Part shown: piece by piece, positions 8,049 to 16,166 of the stretch
Numbering within the stretch: the first letter of the stretch is position 1
Layout: every line of letters begins with the position of its first letter
Source: JAGVSR01 sp963825555
Lineage (GTDB): Bacteria > Pseudomonadota > Alphaproteobacteria > Rhizobiales > Hyphomicrobiaceae
DNA: 64,000 nt
Assembly (NCBI GenBank): GCA_963825555.1
Contig: CAWGTZ010000007.1
Span: forward strand, 62,001-126,000
Direction: 5' to 3'
The notes under the pieces: model-generated
The model's input: only the letters and a program-made list of their open reading frames with translations
Database searches by the model: none
What the model was told of the DNA's origin: nothing
Program-made: the position numbers and the translations under genes

Positions 8049-9422
8049 TCACTCCGTAGCAGTAGCCCGCAGCCGGTCCATCAGACGATAACAGAGCCAG
8101 ACCGCCAGGCTTCCGAAAGCGATTGCGCCTACCATGTTGCCGGCAAGCACGCCTTCCGCCCCCGCTTGGCGCGAACCGATTTCCACGAACGGAATGGTGC
8201 CCAGCGTAGCCCTCCCCCAATTGAGCAGCGTGGAGAGATGCGCCCGGCCCAGAGTATTGAACGCCGCGTTCGCCACGAACAAAGCGCCCAGGAACACAAA
8301 CAGCGGAGACAGGACCTGGCAGAATAGCCGGATCAGATCGGCTGCCTCGCCTGTGGATTTGAAAAGGCTGACGATTGCCTCGGCACCGAGCGCAAGAGCA
8401 ATCCACGCCAGCAGCGTGAAGAGACCGTTGACCGCCAGAGAGAGGGTGAAAGCCTCGCGCATGCGGCCATCCTGTCCGGCTCCATAATTCTGGCCGATGA
8501 TGGGACCGATGGAGCCCGACAGGGCATAGACGGAGCCGAACGCCACGGGAATGATGCGTCCGATGATGGCCCATGCCGCGACCGCGCTATCCCCATGAAA
8601 GGCGATTGCAGCTGTCACGTAGGCATTACCCGCGGGGGTCGCCACATTCGTCAACACGGCCGGAACGGCAACCGCGCTTAAAGCCGGCCAGTCACTGCGC
8701 ATGGCCGCCACGGTTGGGCGCGCAATGAGCCCATGCACGCGGATCACGGCGTAGAACCCATAGACGATCATGGCGAGCCGCCCGATGCCGGTCGCAATTG
8801 CGGCGCCGTGGATACCCAGGTCGAGCCCGAAGATCAGGATGGGATCGAGAACGATGTTGACCACAGCGCCGATCAGGGTCACGTGCATGGCGCGCTTGGC
8901 ATCACCAACGCTTCTGAGAAGCCCCGTGCATGTCATGGACAAGGCGAGCGGCGGAAGGAATGGAACAAGGATCCAGATATAGTCACGCGCCAGCTCGTGC
9001 GCCCGGCCTGAGGCGCCGAGCAGCGACAGAAGCGGCGCGACCGAAACAAAAACCACGACGGCCATGACGGCAGAGGCCACGAGCGTCAGCATCATGGCGC
9101 TCGCTGCGATCCGCCGGGATTTTTCGAGATTTCGCGAACCGATAGCGGGCGAAACCAGAGATGTCGCAGCGATCGACAGGCCAATGCCGACAGAGATGAT
9201 AAAAAGGAGAATCGAGCTGGCGTACCCGACAGCGGCGACAACTGCTTCATCCGCGAGCCACGACAGAAAGAGCATGTTGGCGAGATCGCCGATGAATATC
9301 GCGACGAGGCCGACCGCACCCGTTCCCGTCATGACGAGGATGTGCCGCATGAGCGATCCCGTGACGAAGCGTGGAGCCGACGACGGCTTGCTCCTGGCCG
9401 CGCCCGTCTCTGCCGGCTCCAT
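8049..9422 (-). CDS. MATE family multidrug/solute efflux transporter
   Basis: 457 residues and about 12 transmembrane helices in two related halves, as in the MATE branch of the MOP superfamily. The helix-1 region is LVMTGTGAVGLVAIFIGDLA, with later segments such as GLSIAATSLVSPAIG and SGSIGPIIGQNYGAGQ. The MATE-typical Pro/Gly-rich helix breaks are visible. MATE pumps export cationic compounds using Na+ or H+ gradients. The gene sits just upstream of three glycosyltransferases, so a lipid-linked glycan flippase role is conceivable, but the sequence looks like MATE rather than Wzx or MurJ. A GGAG ribosome binding site supports the start. It follows recR by 20 bases. Confidence 0.88.
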   Translation of the reverse strand: MEPAETGAARSKPSSAPRFVTGSLMRHILVMTGTGAVGLVAIFIGDLANMLFLSWLADEAVVAAVGYASSILLFIISVGIGLSIAATSLVSPAIGSRNLEKSRRIAASAMMLTLVASAVMAVVVFVSVAPLLSLLGASGRAHELARDYIWILVPFLPPLALSMTCTGLLRSVGDAKRAMHVTLIGAVVNIVLDPILIFGLDLGIHGAAIATGIGRLAMIVYGFYAVIRVHGLIARPTVAAMRSDWPALSAVAVPAVLTNVATPAGNAYVTAAIAFHGDSAVAAWAIIGRIIPVAFGSVYALSGSIGPIIGQNYGAGQDGRMREAFTLSLAVNGLFTLLAWIALALGAEAIVSLFKSTGEAADLIRLFCQVLSPLFVFLGALFVANAAFNTLGRAHLSTLLNWGRATLGTIPFVEIGSRQAGAEGVLAGNMVGAIAFGSLAVWLCYRLMDRLRATATE

Positions 9423-9442
9423 AGGATGCTGCTCCGCTTCTG

Positions 9443-10048
9443 TCAGATGCGACGTCGCGACTTGATCGCGGCCGCCAGCGTACCCTCATCGAGGTAGTCG
9501 AGTTCGCCACCGATCGGCACGCCCTGAGCCAGCCGCGAGACGGCCACGCCCGTGTCCGCCAATTGATCCATCAGGTAATGGGACGTCGACTGGCCCTCCA
9601 CAGTGGCGTTCAGGGCCAAGAGGATCTCATTCACCTCCGGCGCGGCCGCCCGCTCCACAAGACTCGCGATGTTGAGCTTTTCCGGCCCGATACCGTCCAG
9701 CGGCGAGAGATGCCCCCCGAGAACATGATAGCGAGCGTTAACGACACCGGCGCGCTCTAACGCCCACAGATCGCCGACCTCCTCCACCACGACGATCAGC
9801 GAGGTATCCCGGCGCCCGTCCTGGCAGATTGTACACGGCGACACCGTATCAAGGTTGCCGCAGGTGGGGCACTCGACGATCTTCTCCACCGCCGTGCGCA
9901 ATGCCTCCGACAGCGGCACCAGCAGTTCCTGACGCTTTTTCAGAAGGCCGAGGGCAGCCTTGCGCGCCGAACGGGGGCCAAGCCCAGGCAGGCGCGCCAA
10001 AAGCTGTACGAGCCGCTCGATTTCAGGACCTGCGATTTTCTTCGACAT
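9443..10048 (-). CDS. recR: Recombination mediator protein RecR
   Basis: RecR works with RecO and RecF to load RecA at single-strand gaps. 201 residues. An N-terminal helix-hairpin-helix (LLARLPGLGPRSARKAAL) is followed by a four-cysteine zinc finger (Cys60, 63, 72, 75) and a Toprim domain (VVVEEVGDLWALERAG to GVAVSRLAQGVP, with DGIGPEKLNI). Standard length. Minus-strand order dnaX, ybaB, DUF2585, recR; dnaX-ybaB-recR clustering is widely conserved in bacteria. Confidence 0.97.
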   Translation of the reverse strand: MSKKIAGPEIERLVQLLARLPGLGPRSARKAALGLLKKRQELLVPLSEALRTAVEKIVECPTCGNLDTVSPCTICQDGRRDTSLIVVVEEVGDLWALERAGVVNARYHVLGGHLSPLDGIGPEKLNIASLVERAAAPEVNEILLALNATVEGQSTSHYLMDQLADTGVAVSRLAQGVPIGGELDYLDEGTLAAAIKSRRRI

Positions 10049-10100
10049 GGGAGCGGATTGTTAGCATGGGACGAGCGTGGCGCTTAGCACGATTCCGTTG

Positions 10101-10706
10101 TCATCCTGCGCCCGACTGCCATGTCTTCACCGCCTCAATGGGGTAGAGCAGCATTAGGACGTTCAGTGTGAGATTGTCGCGGATCATGAAGCCGGTGAAC
10201 AGTTCCGCGCCAACGGCAAGGAGAACGGTGACCCAGATGGGCAATTTCGCAGCCAGAAAGAACCCGGTCGCCATGGCGATGGCGTCGCAGACGGAGTTCA
10301 GGATCGAGTCGCCATAATAATCCAGAGCGATGGTCGTCGTGCGATAGCGCTCGATCGTGGCGTCGGTGTTTTCGATAATCTCCCAGCTCGCCTCAAGGCC
10401 GAGAGCGATCAACAATCGCGTGGCGAACGCTGCCTTCGGCATGAGGAGGTGAAGGAGGCCGTAGAGCAGGAAGCCATGAATGACGTGGCTCGGCGTATAC
10501 CAGTCGGTGATGTGCTGGGAAGTCTCCGCGCTCTGAACCACGCCGTGCCAAAACTTTATGGTTCCGCACGCGCAGATCGGCGTGCGCCCCATGAGCCAGA
10601 GGATTGCCGCCAGCAACACAACGATCGCAACACCGGCGACTACGGTCTGCCCGGACACGCCGTTATGCGATCCCCGAGTTCCCGCCAAAGGAGACGGCTC
10701 CCCCAT
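10101..10706 (-). CDS. DUF2585 / UPF0314 membrane protein
   Basis: 201 residues with about four hydrophobic segments (near 20-40, 72-90, 135-155 and 160-190). The conserved features of the UPF0314 family are present: MGRTPICACGTIKFWHG, SQHITDWYTPSHVIHGFLLY and the acidic NTDATIERYR. The family is essentially alphaproteobacterial, and its function is unknown. The His, Asp and Cys residues in the conserved loops look like a metal or substrate site, but that is inference. It lies between ybaB and recR on the same strand. Confidence 0.9.
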   Translation of the reverse strand: MGEPSPLAGTRGSHNGVSGQTVVAGVAIVVLLAAILWLMGRTPICACGTIKFWHGVVQSAETSQHITDWYTPSHVIHGFLLYGLLHLLMPKAAFATRLLIALGLEASWEIIENTDATIERYRTTTIALDYYGDSILNSVCDAIAMATGFFLAAKLPIWVTVLLAVGAELFTGFMIRDNLTLNVLMLLYPIEAVKTWQSGAG

Positions 10707-10759
10707 CTTGTCATCTCCGAGCGCGACGCACCCACCTGCGACCGCTATTTGGCGCGAGG

Positions 10760-11080
10760 CTAGAACAACTTCAGGCCCGGCGGAAGCGGAAGACCACCCG
10801 TGACCTCAGCCATCTTGGACTGCATCATGGTTTCGACCTTCGTGCGCGCATCCTGGTTGGCCGCCAGGATGAGATCCTCCAGGATTTCCCCCTCGCCGGG
10901 CTTCATCAGACTCGGATCGATGGAAATGCGCTGCATCTCGCCCTTGCCGTTGAGCATGACCCGCACGAGCCCGGCGCCCGACTGGCCCTCGATCTCGGTC
11001 GCGGCCAGTTCTTCCTGCACCTTTTGCATGCGGGCTTGCATCTGGCCCACCTGCTTCATCATGCCCATGATGTCTTTCAT
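10760..11080 (-). CDS. YbaB/EbfC family nucleoid-associated protein
   Basis: 106 residues: MKDIMGMMKQVGQMQARMQK forms the long N-terminal helix, followed by the family core (EGQSGAGLVRVMLNGKGEM and SIDPSLM). YbaB/EbfC proteins are small dimeric DNA-binding proteins almost always encoded between dnaX and recR, as here. The ATG at 11080 is chosen because it gives the family start and has AAAGGA just upstream; the frame stays open 26 codons further without homology. Confidence 0.95.
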   Translation of the reverse strand: MKDIMGMMKQVGQMQARMQKVQEELAATEIEGQSGAGLVRVMLNGKGEMQRISIDPSLMKPGEGEILEDLILAANQDARTKVETMMQSKMAEVTGGLPLPPGLKLF

Positions 11081-11182
11081 AAAGGGTCCTTTCAGTGTGG
11101 CGGTTTCAGCCTCGCACATAAGGGATGCTGGGGCCGGAAGGAAGAGCCGGCGGCCCATATCAGGCTTTGACCTCTCCCATGC

Positions 11183-13024
11183 CTAGCCGGTTTCGGCTTC
11201 ATCCTCGCCACGATGGGTCGTGGTTCTTACGGCAGCAACCTTGGCGTCGGGAAAGGCTTCGAAGATCGCAGACACCGCAGGATGCTTCTTCATCGCCTCC
11301 ACGTCGGCGGCCTCCCGTTGGCGGCGTTGTTCGCCGAGCGGGGGCGCGCCCGGCGTCTTGGACAAAACGACGACCCAGCGCCGGTCAGTCCAACGATTGA
11401 GTTTCTCGCGCAGTTCATTGGCAATTTCCGGGGGGGCGCCGTCGAGAAGGAACAGGTCGATCGACCCGCCCGCGGCATCGAATTTCACCAGGCTGACATG
11501 TTCTTCCAGATGCGCCCTCAGCCGCGCATCGCGCTGGTTGCCGGCCAGTTCGGCCACGTCTGCGAACGTTCTGAGCGGACGCGTAAATGAGCCGGAAGAA
11601 CCCGGCCCGATCGCATCATCCTCATCGCCGAGGCCTTCGACAAGATCTCCATACGCATCGAGCGGCGGCGGCTCGCCCGACATCTCGAACGTCTCTTCGG
11701 AACCCGCTCCGGCAGGCGCATCCTCCCCAGCCCAAGTTGCCTCACGGGCTCCTTCGTTCAGCGGCGCGCGCGTATCGCGTTCGGAGACGGGCGACGCACT
11801 GCCGGACGCTGCGCGGCGCGACACCTGCCCCATCTCACCCAGCGTCTTCAAGATCTCGTCCGGCGGGGGCAGGTCGGCGACGAAGGCAATCCGGATAAGC
11901 ACCATTTCCGTGGCGGCCAGCGGGTCCGGCGCCTTGCCAGCTTCCTCCAGCCCCTTCAGCAGCATCTGCCATGCACGGGACAGAAGCGGCATGGATAGCT
12001 TACCGGCCAGCGCCCCGGCGCGGCGGCGATCTTCGGCCGAAAGACCCTCGCTGCCCGGATCCCCGCCGAGGGCCTTTGCACGGGTCACGAGGTGAACCGC
12101 TTCGGATAGATCGGTCAGCAATTGGGACGGTTCCGCGCCGTCGTGATGCAGCGATGAAAACTGCTTGAGGGCATTGGCCGGCGTGCCGCCGAGCAGGGCC
12201 TCTAGAAGATCGAAAACGCGGCCACGGTCGGCGAGGCCCAGCATGTCGCGCACAGTCGCCGCTGACACGCTACCCGATCCCATCGCAATCGCCTGATCCA
12301 GGATCGACAGGCCGTCACGCACGCTACCGCCAGCGGCACGGGCGATCATCGCCAGTGCGTCCTCGTCGGCACGCGCGCCTTCCTTCTCTGCGATTGCGCC
12401 CATATGACGGGATAGCTCCGGCACGTCGACGCGGCGCAGATCGAAGCGCTGGCAGCGGGACAGCACGGTCACGGGAACCTTGCGAATCTCGGTCGTGGCG
12501 AAGATGAACTTCACATGCTCGGGTGGTTCCTCCAGCGTCTTCAGGAGCGCGTTGAACGCACCCTTGGAGAGCATATGGACCTCGTCGATAATGAACACCT
12601 TGGTGCGCGCAAGGATAGGCTTGTAGCGCGCGCTTTCGATGACCTCTCGGATATTGTCGACACCGGTGTTGGAGGCGGCGTCCATCTCGATCACGTCAGG
12701 ATGGCGGCTCTCGATGATCTCCGCACAGTGGCGACCGAATACCGGCATATCGATCGACGGCTGGCCAATCTCGTCCGTTTCGTAGTTGAGCGCGCGGGCA
12801 AGTATGCGAGCGGTCGTCGTCTTGCCGACCCCGCGCACGCCGGTCAGCATGTAGCCTTGCGCGATGCGGCCGGAGGCGAACGCGTTGCGCAACGTCCGCA
12901 CCATCGCCTCTTGTCCAATGAGATCGTCGAAGGTCTGGGGACGATATTTTCGCGCCAGCACCACGTATGGCGTAGCGGGTGCCGCCGTCTCTTCGTGGTT
13001 GTCGCCTGATTTCTTCTTGGTCAT
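11183..13024 (-). CDS. dnaX: DNA polymerase III subunit gamma/tau
   Basis: Clamp-loader ATPase of the replicative polymerase. 613 residues. An AAA+ domain begins YVVLARKYRPQTFDDLIGQE, with Walker A GVRGVGKTT (62-70), Walker B FIIDEVHML (about 144-152) and sensor region EEPPEHVKFIFATTE, and the collar domain follows. The C-terminal third is acidic and Pro/Ser-rich with a tau-like tail. The four-cysteine zinc module normally after Walker A is absent (the segment reads NYETDEIGQPSIDMP), which I associate with alphaproteobacterial DnaX. Preceded by the SRP RNA gene and a run of GC-rich hairpins. No obvious slippery site for making gamma was noticed. Confidence 0.97.
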   Translation of the reverse strand: MTKKKSGDNHEETAAPATPYVVLARKYRPQTFDDLIGQEAMVRTLRNAFASGRIAQGYMLTGVRGVGKTTTARILARALNYETDEIGQPSIDMPVFGRHCAEIIESRHPDVIEMDAASNTGVDNIREVIESARYKPILARTKVFIIDEVHMLSKGAFNALLKTLEEPPEHVKFIFATTEIRKVPVTVLSRCQRFDLRRVDVPELSRHMGAIAEKEGARADEDALAMIARAAGGSVRDGLSILDQAIAMGSGSVSAATVRDMLGLADRGRVFDLLEALLGGTPANALKQFSSLHHDGAEPSQLLTDLSEAVHLVTRAKALGGDPGSEGLSAEDRRRAGALAGKLSMPLLSRAWQMLLKGLEEAGKAPDPLAATEMVLIRIAFVADLPPPDEILKTLGEMGQVSRRAASGSASPVSERDTRAPLNEGAREATWAGEDAPAGAGSEETFEMSGEPPPLDAYGDLVEGLGDEDDAIGPGSSGSFTRPLRTFADVAELAGNQRDARLRAHLEEHVSLVKFDAAGGSIDLFLLDGAPPEIANELREKLNRWTDRRWVVVLSKTPGAPPLGEQRRQREAADVEAMKKHPAVSAIFEAFPDAKVAAVRTTTHRGEDEAETG

Positions 13025-13047
13025 GTGTCGCTTGCCGCACGGTTGAT

Positions 13048-13127
13048 GGGCCGGAAGGCCCAGGCCGCAAGGCGGCCCGGAGCAAGCGCCTTCCCCGCGG
13101 AGGGCGCCGGATCGCGTCTCGCGATCC
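13048..13127. repeat. Four consecutive GC-rich hairpins between the SRP RNA gene and dnaX
   Basis: Within 80 bases there are four back-to-back stem-loops: GGGCC-ggaa-GGCCC (13048-13061), GGCCGC-aag-GCGGCC (13063-13077), GCGCC/GGCGC (13086-13107) and GGATCGCG-tct-CGCGATCC (13109-13127). On the minus strand they follow the SRP RNA and precede the dnaX start codon. No T-run follows, so they may act as an RNA 3'-end barrier, a processing signal or a leader structure for dnaX. Confidence 0.6.
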
Positions 13128-13152
13128 GATCAGCGCCCGTAAGCGCAATATA

Positions 13153-13242
13153 GAGGCTGGCGGACGACCCGCGTCCTGATCGTTAGGGCTGCTTCGTTCC
13201 CGACCTGACCCGGTTGGCGAGGGATGCGTCCGCCGCCAGCCC
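13153..13242 (-). ncRNA. ffs: Signal recognition particle RNA, small bacterial type (4.5S)
   Basis: The minus strand carries the near-invariant SRP domain IV signature at 13188-13209, written in RNA sense as GTCAGGTCGGGAACGAAGCA. This contains the GGAA tetraloop and the asymmetric loop bound by Ffh. The flanks pair into one long rod: GGCTGGCGG near 13242 with CCGCCAGCC near 13153. About 90 bases, the size of small bacterial SRP RNA. It lies directly upstream of dnaX on the same strand, a common alphaproteobacterial location. Ends are estimated from the base-paired rod and the promoter spacing. Confidence 0.88.
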
Positions 13243-13248
13243 GTTGGC

Positions 13249-13277
13249 GTTATGGGGCATCGCCGGGGACATGACAA
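13249..13277 (-). promoter_or_regulatory. Promoter of the SRP RNA gene
   Basis: Minus strand -35 TTGTCA (13272-13277), a 17-base spacer and -10 CATAAC (13249-13254). The predicted start, seven bases after the -10, is the G at 13242 that begins the long SRP RNA stem, so promoter and RNA boundary support each other. Confidence 0.6.
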
Positions 13278-13400
13278 CCCTGGCCACCCTCCAGTTTGCC
13301 GCGCCGGACTCGGCGGATTTGACTTCCGGCCCCGAATGCCGCTCTGGATGGGCACCAACGATCCAGCCCGAGTCTAACGAGCCTGACGAGACGAGCGAGA

Positions 13401-13985
13401 ATGACCGCGCCTGCCGCATCCTCAGACACCGGCCCCGAACCAGGCCCGGGGCCTCAACCAGAACCTGATAAAGGGATCTCAGGCTGGTTCTGGGGGCCGC
13501 TGTCCAGCCTCGGCGCCCGTGTCGCGATCGCCACACTCGTCCTCGATCAAGCCAATAAGTTGTGGATGCTTCTCATCTACCGGATCCAGGACCAGGGCCG
13601 CGTTAGCGTCACGCCCTTTCTCGATCTCGTCTATGTTCGCAACACCGGAGTCAGCTACTCGATGTTCGATTCATCGAGCTATTCCTGGCAGTTAGGCCTA
13701 GCGGCCTTCGCTGCGGTGGCCTCTCTTGCTTTGTGGATCTGGATCTGCCGTTCAGGCCAAAATCGTCTGCTTGTCTGGGGACTTGCGCTGATTATCGGCG
13801 GCGCCATCGGGAACGCCATCGACCGGTTGTGGCTGGGTGGGGTTGCAGATTTCTATTCGCTGCATGCTTACGGTTTCTACTGGTACGTCTTCAACATCGC
13901 CGACGTTGCCATAGTTGCCGGGGTAGCGGCCCTGCTGTACAACTCCTTCATCGCGAGTCGTAATGAAGCCGCAAAGCCTTCGTAA
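13401..13985 (+). CDS. lspA: Lipoprotein signal peptidase (signal peptidase II)
   Basis: Inner-membrane aspartyl protease that removes the signal peptide of lipid-modified prolipoproteins. 194 residues with four membrane segments. The conserved blocks are VRNTGVSYSMF (Asn81), GGAIGNAIDRLWLGGVADF (catalytic Asp141) and FNIADVAIV (catalytic Asp168). The first 28 residues are a Pro/Gly-rich extension not usual in the family, so translation could begin later, but no better ATG is visible before the first membrane segment. The next gene encodes a lipoprotein, a likely substrate. Confidence 0.95.
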   Translation: MTAPAASSDTGPEPGPGPQPEPDKGISGWFWGPLSSLGARVAIATLVLDQANKLWMLLIYRIQDQGRVSVTPFLDLVYVRNTGVSYSMFDSSSYSWQLGLAAFAAVASLALWIWICRSGQNRLLVWGLALIIGGAIGNAIDRLWLGGVADFYSLHAYGFYWYVFNIADVAIVAGVAALLYNSFIASRNEAAKPS

Positions 13986-14039
13986 CGCCTCGTGTTCCGG
14001 GATGTTCCGATTCCCAGGAACGAGCGGAGAGGTCCACTG

Positions 14040-14528
14040 ATGAGCCCCCATCGACAGGCATCGCCGCGCGACAGGTCTACGCGTCGCGTTTCTTTCCTGT
14101 GTACGGCTGTGGCCGCGACACTCGGATTGGCCGTGGGCGGCTGTTCCATGGATGACGTGGAGTTCAACGGCGGCATCTTCAACGCCATGGGTATTAACAA
14201 CGCGCAGTCAAAGTCGGCCGAGCCCAAGCTCGCCGAGCGGACGCCGCTTGTGGTTCCCCCCACGACGCAACAGTTGCCCCAACCGGGAGTTCCACTGGAG
14301 GCCCAGGCGGTCGACGTGACGGCCTCCATTAACGATCCTGACCGGATGGCCGAGGTCAGTCAGGAAGAGCTGCAACGCCAGCAGGACGAGTACTGCCAAA
14401 AGAATTACGAACTTGCGAAGGCCCACGGGGATAACAATGCCGATCTGGTCACAGGTCCGCTGGGTCCCTGCCGCAACTCCGTTTTGTCGGCCGTCAAGAA
14501 GTGGAACCAGGGCGAAGCCGCAGAGTAA
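14040..14528 (+). CDS. DUF3035/BamF-like outer-membrane lipoprotein
   Basis: 162 residues beginning at an ATG with a strong GGAGAGG ribosome binding site. A basic N-terminus and a hydrophobic stretch end in the lipobox LAVGGC (Cys about residue 36), so the mature protein is a lipoprotein. The mature part carries AERTPLVVPPTTQQLPQPG, the short Pro-rich 'aPLVVPP..LP.P' motif of DUF3035 proteins. That family is described as a subunit (BamF) of the alphaproteobacterial outer-membrane barrel assembly complex. The C-terminal part with two cysteines is less conserved. Located between lspA and two M16 peptidases, the usual alphaproteobacterial setting. Confidence 0.72.
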   Translation: MSPHRQASPRDRSTRRVSFLCTAVAATLGLAVGGCSMDDVEFNGGIFNAMGINNAQSKSAEPKLAERTPLVVPPTTQQLPQPGVPLEAQAVDVTASINDPDRMAEVSQEELQRQQDEYCQKNYELAKAHGDNNADLVTGPLGPCRNSVLSAVKKWNQGEAAE

Positions 14529-14736
14529 ACCGGCGAATGCTCGTGCGTCACACCTCGGATCGGCCACTCCTGATCGTCGTTCCCCGGCTGACATGTCGCC
14601 GCACGGCTTGGCCTGAAAGGTCGGTCGTACAGTCCGCATGAACGGCTTGTCATTTGACAGGATGGGCCTCGATACCGACATCCTGTCCGAACGCTGGCCT
14701 TCGTTCGCCCGCTTGCGCTCCAGCTCCGAGGAACCC

Positions 14737-16137
14737 ATGGCCGTAACGCTTCGCTCTGTTCACAGCCTTTGCCTAACGGTGATCGTCAGCATGCTCGCAC
14801 TCGCCCAATCCCAAACCGCCGCCGTCGCAGGTCCCCGCGTCAGCGAGTTCAAACTCGAGAACGGCATGCAGGTCGTCGTGATCCCCGATAGCCGCGCGCC
14901 AGTCGTGACCCACATGGTCTGGTACAAGGTCGGCGCCGCCGACGAACCCAAGGGCGCCTCAGGCATCGCGCACTTCCTCGAACACCTGATGTTCAAGTCG
15001 ACGGAAAACATCCCGTCGGGCGAGTTTTCCAAGATCGTGTCGCGGCTCGGTGGTCAGGACAATGCATTCACCGGCCAGGATGTGACGAGCTACTTTCAGC
15101 GCATCTCTAAGGATCGTCTGCGCACGGTCATGGAGATGGAAGCCGATCGCATGATCAATCTGAAGCTCGCCGACAAGGAGGTCTTGACCGAGCGCGACGT
15201 GATCCTCGAGGAACGCCGTTCGCGCATCGAAAACAATCCTGCGGCCATCCTCGACGAGCAGATGGATGCCACGCTCCACATGAACCATCCCTATGGCATT
15301 CCCGTCATCGGCTGGGAGCATGAGATCGCGGCCTTGTCGCGCGATGACGCCATGAAATTCTACCAGCGCTTTTACGCACCCAACAATGCCATCCTCGTCG
15401 TTGCCGGAGATGTGACGGTGGACGAGGTGAAAGCGCTTGCCACCGACATTTTCGGCAAGCTTCCCGCAAATCCCGAGGCCCCTCGCGCCGAGCGTCCTTC
15501 TAACCCTCCGCAGCGCGCTGCCCGGCGCATCAAGCTGGAAGATCCCCGCGCGGGCAAAGCCTCGCTCCACCGCTACTATGTCGTGCCGAGCTACATGACC
15601 GCCGAACCGGGCGCGGCCGAGGCCCTGGATCTGTTGATGAAGATCGCCGCAGATGGTCCGACGAGCCGGGTCTATAGGAAACTCGTCGTGGACGAGAAAG
15701 TGGCCTCGTCTGCCGGAGGCAGCTACATGGGCTCAGGGCTCGACAGCGGCGCTGTCTCCTTCTACGCCGTGGCTGCGGACGGCACTGATTTGGCAAAGAT
15801 CGAGGCTTCGCTTGATGCCGTCATCGCCGGCATCGCCGCGAACGGGGTGACCGCTGCGGAACTCGACCGCGCCAAGAACGCCTACGTTGCCGAATATATC
15901 TACGAAAACGACAACCAAGCCTCGCTGGCCCGCCGCTACGGCTGGGGACTGGCTCTCGGCCGCTCCATTGCTGACATCGAGGGCTGGCCGGACGCCATCC
16001 GCAAGGTCACTCTCGATGATGTGAAGAAGGCGGCCACCAACCTCGACATGCGACGCTCGGTGACAGGGTGGCTCGTGCCTCAAGAGGCCGCTGACACGCC
16101 TCACGCCGAGGCCGTTCCTGCCAAGAGCCGTTCCTGA
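14737..16137 (+). CDS. M16 family zinc metallopeptidase, catalytically competent subunit
   Basis: 466 residues. N-terminal signal peptide (SLCLTVIVSMLALAQSQTA). The inverted zinc motif HFLEH is at residues 79-83, with the distal glutamate in ERDVILEERRSRIE, and a second M16 domain follows. Processing-peptidase-like (M16B). The start at 14737 is preceded by GAGGAA; the frame is open 33 codons further upstream but without a signal peptide. It is followed 29 bases later by a second M16 protein lacking the zinc motif, so the two probably form a heterodimer in the periplasm, as in mitochondrial processing peptidase. Substrates are unknown. Confidence 0.93.
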   Translation: MAVTLRSVHSLCLTVIVSMLALAQSQTAAVAGPRVSEFKLENGMQVVVIPDSRAPVVTHMVWYKVGAADEPKGASGIAHFLEHLMFKSTENIPSGEFSKIVSRLGGQDNAFTGQDVTSYFQRISKDRLRTVMEMEADRMINLKLADKEVLTERDVILEERRSRIENNPAAILDEQMDATLHMNHPYGIPVIGWEHEIAALSRDDAMKFYQRFYAPNNAILVVAGDVTVDEVKALATDIFGKLPANPEAPRAERPSNPPQRAARRIKLEDPRAGKASLHRYYVVPSYMTAEPGAAEALDLLMKIAADGPTSRVYRKLVVDEKVASSAGGSYMGSGLDSGAVSFYAVAADGTDLAKIEASLDAVIAGIAANGVTAAELDRAKNAYVAEYIYENDNQASLARRYGWGLALGRSIADIEGWPDAIRKVTLDDVKKAATNLDMRRSVTGWLVPQEAADTPHAEAVPAKSRS

Positions 16138-16166
16138 GACTGCCCTCCATCCGGAGTGATGCCAAT

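Noticed and set aside
13048..13061. GGGCCGGAAGGCCC hairpin as the SRP RNA apical loop
   Set aside because: It has a GGAA loop but lacks the adjacent asymmetric-loop sequence; the true signature is at 13188-13209 on the minus strand.
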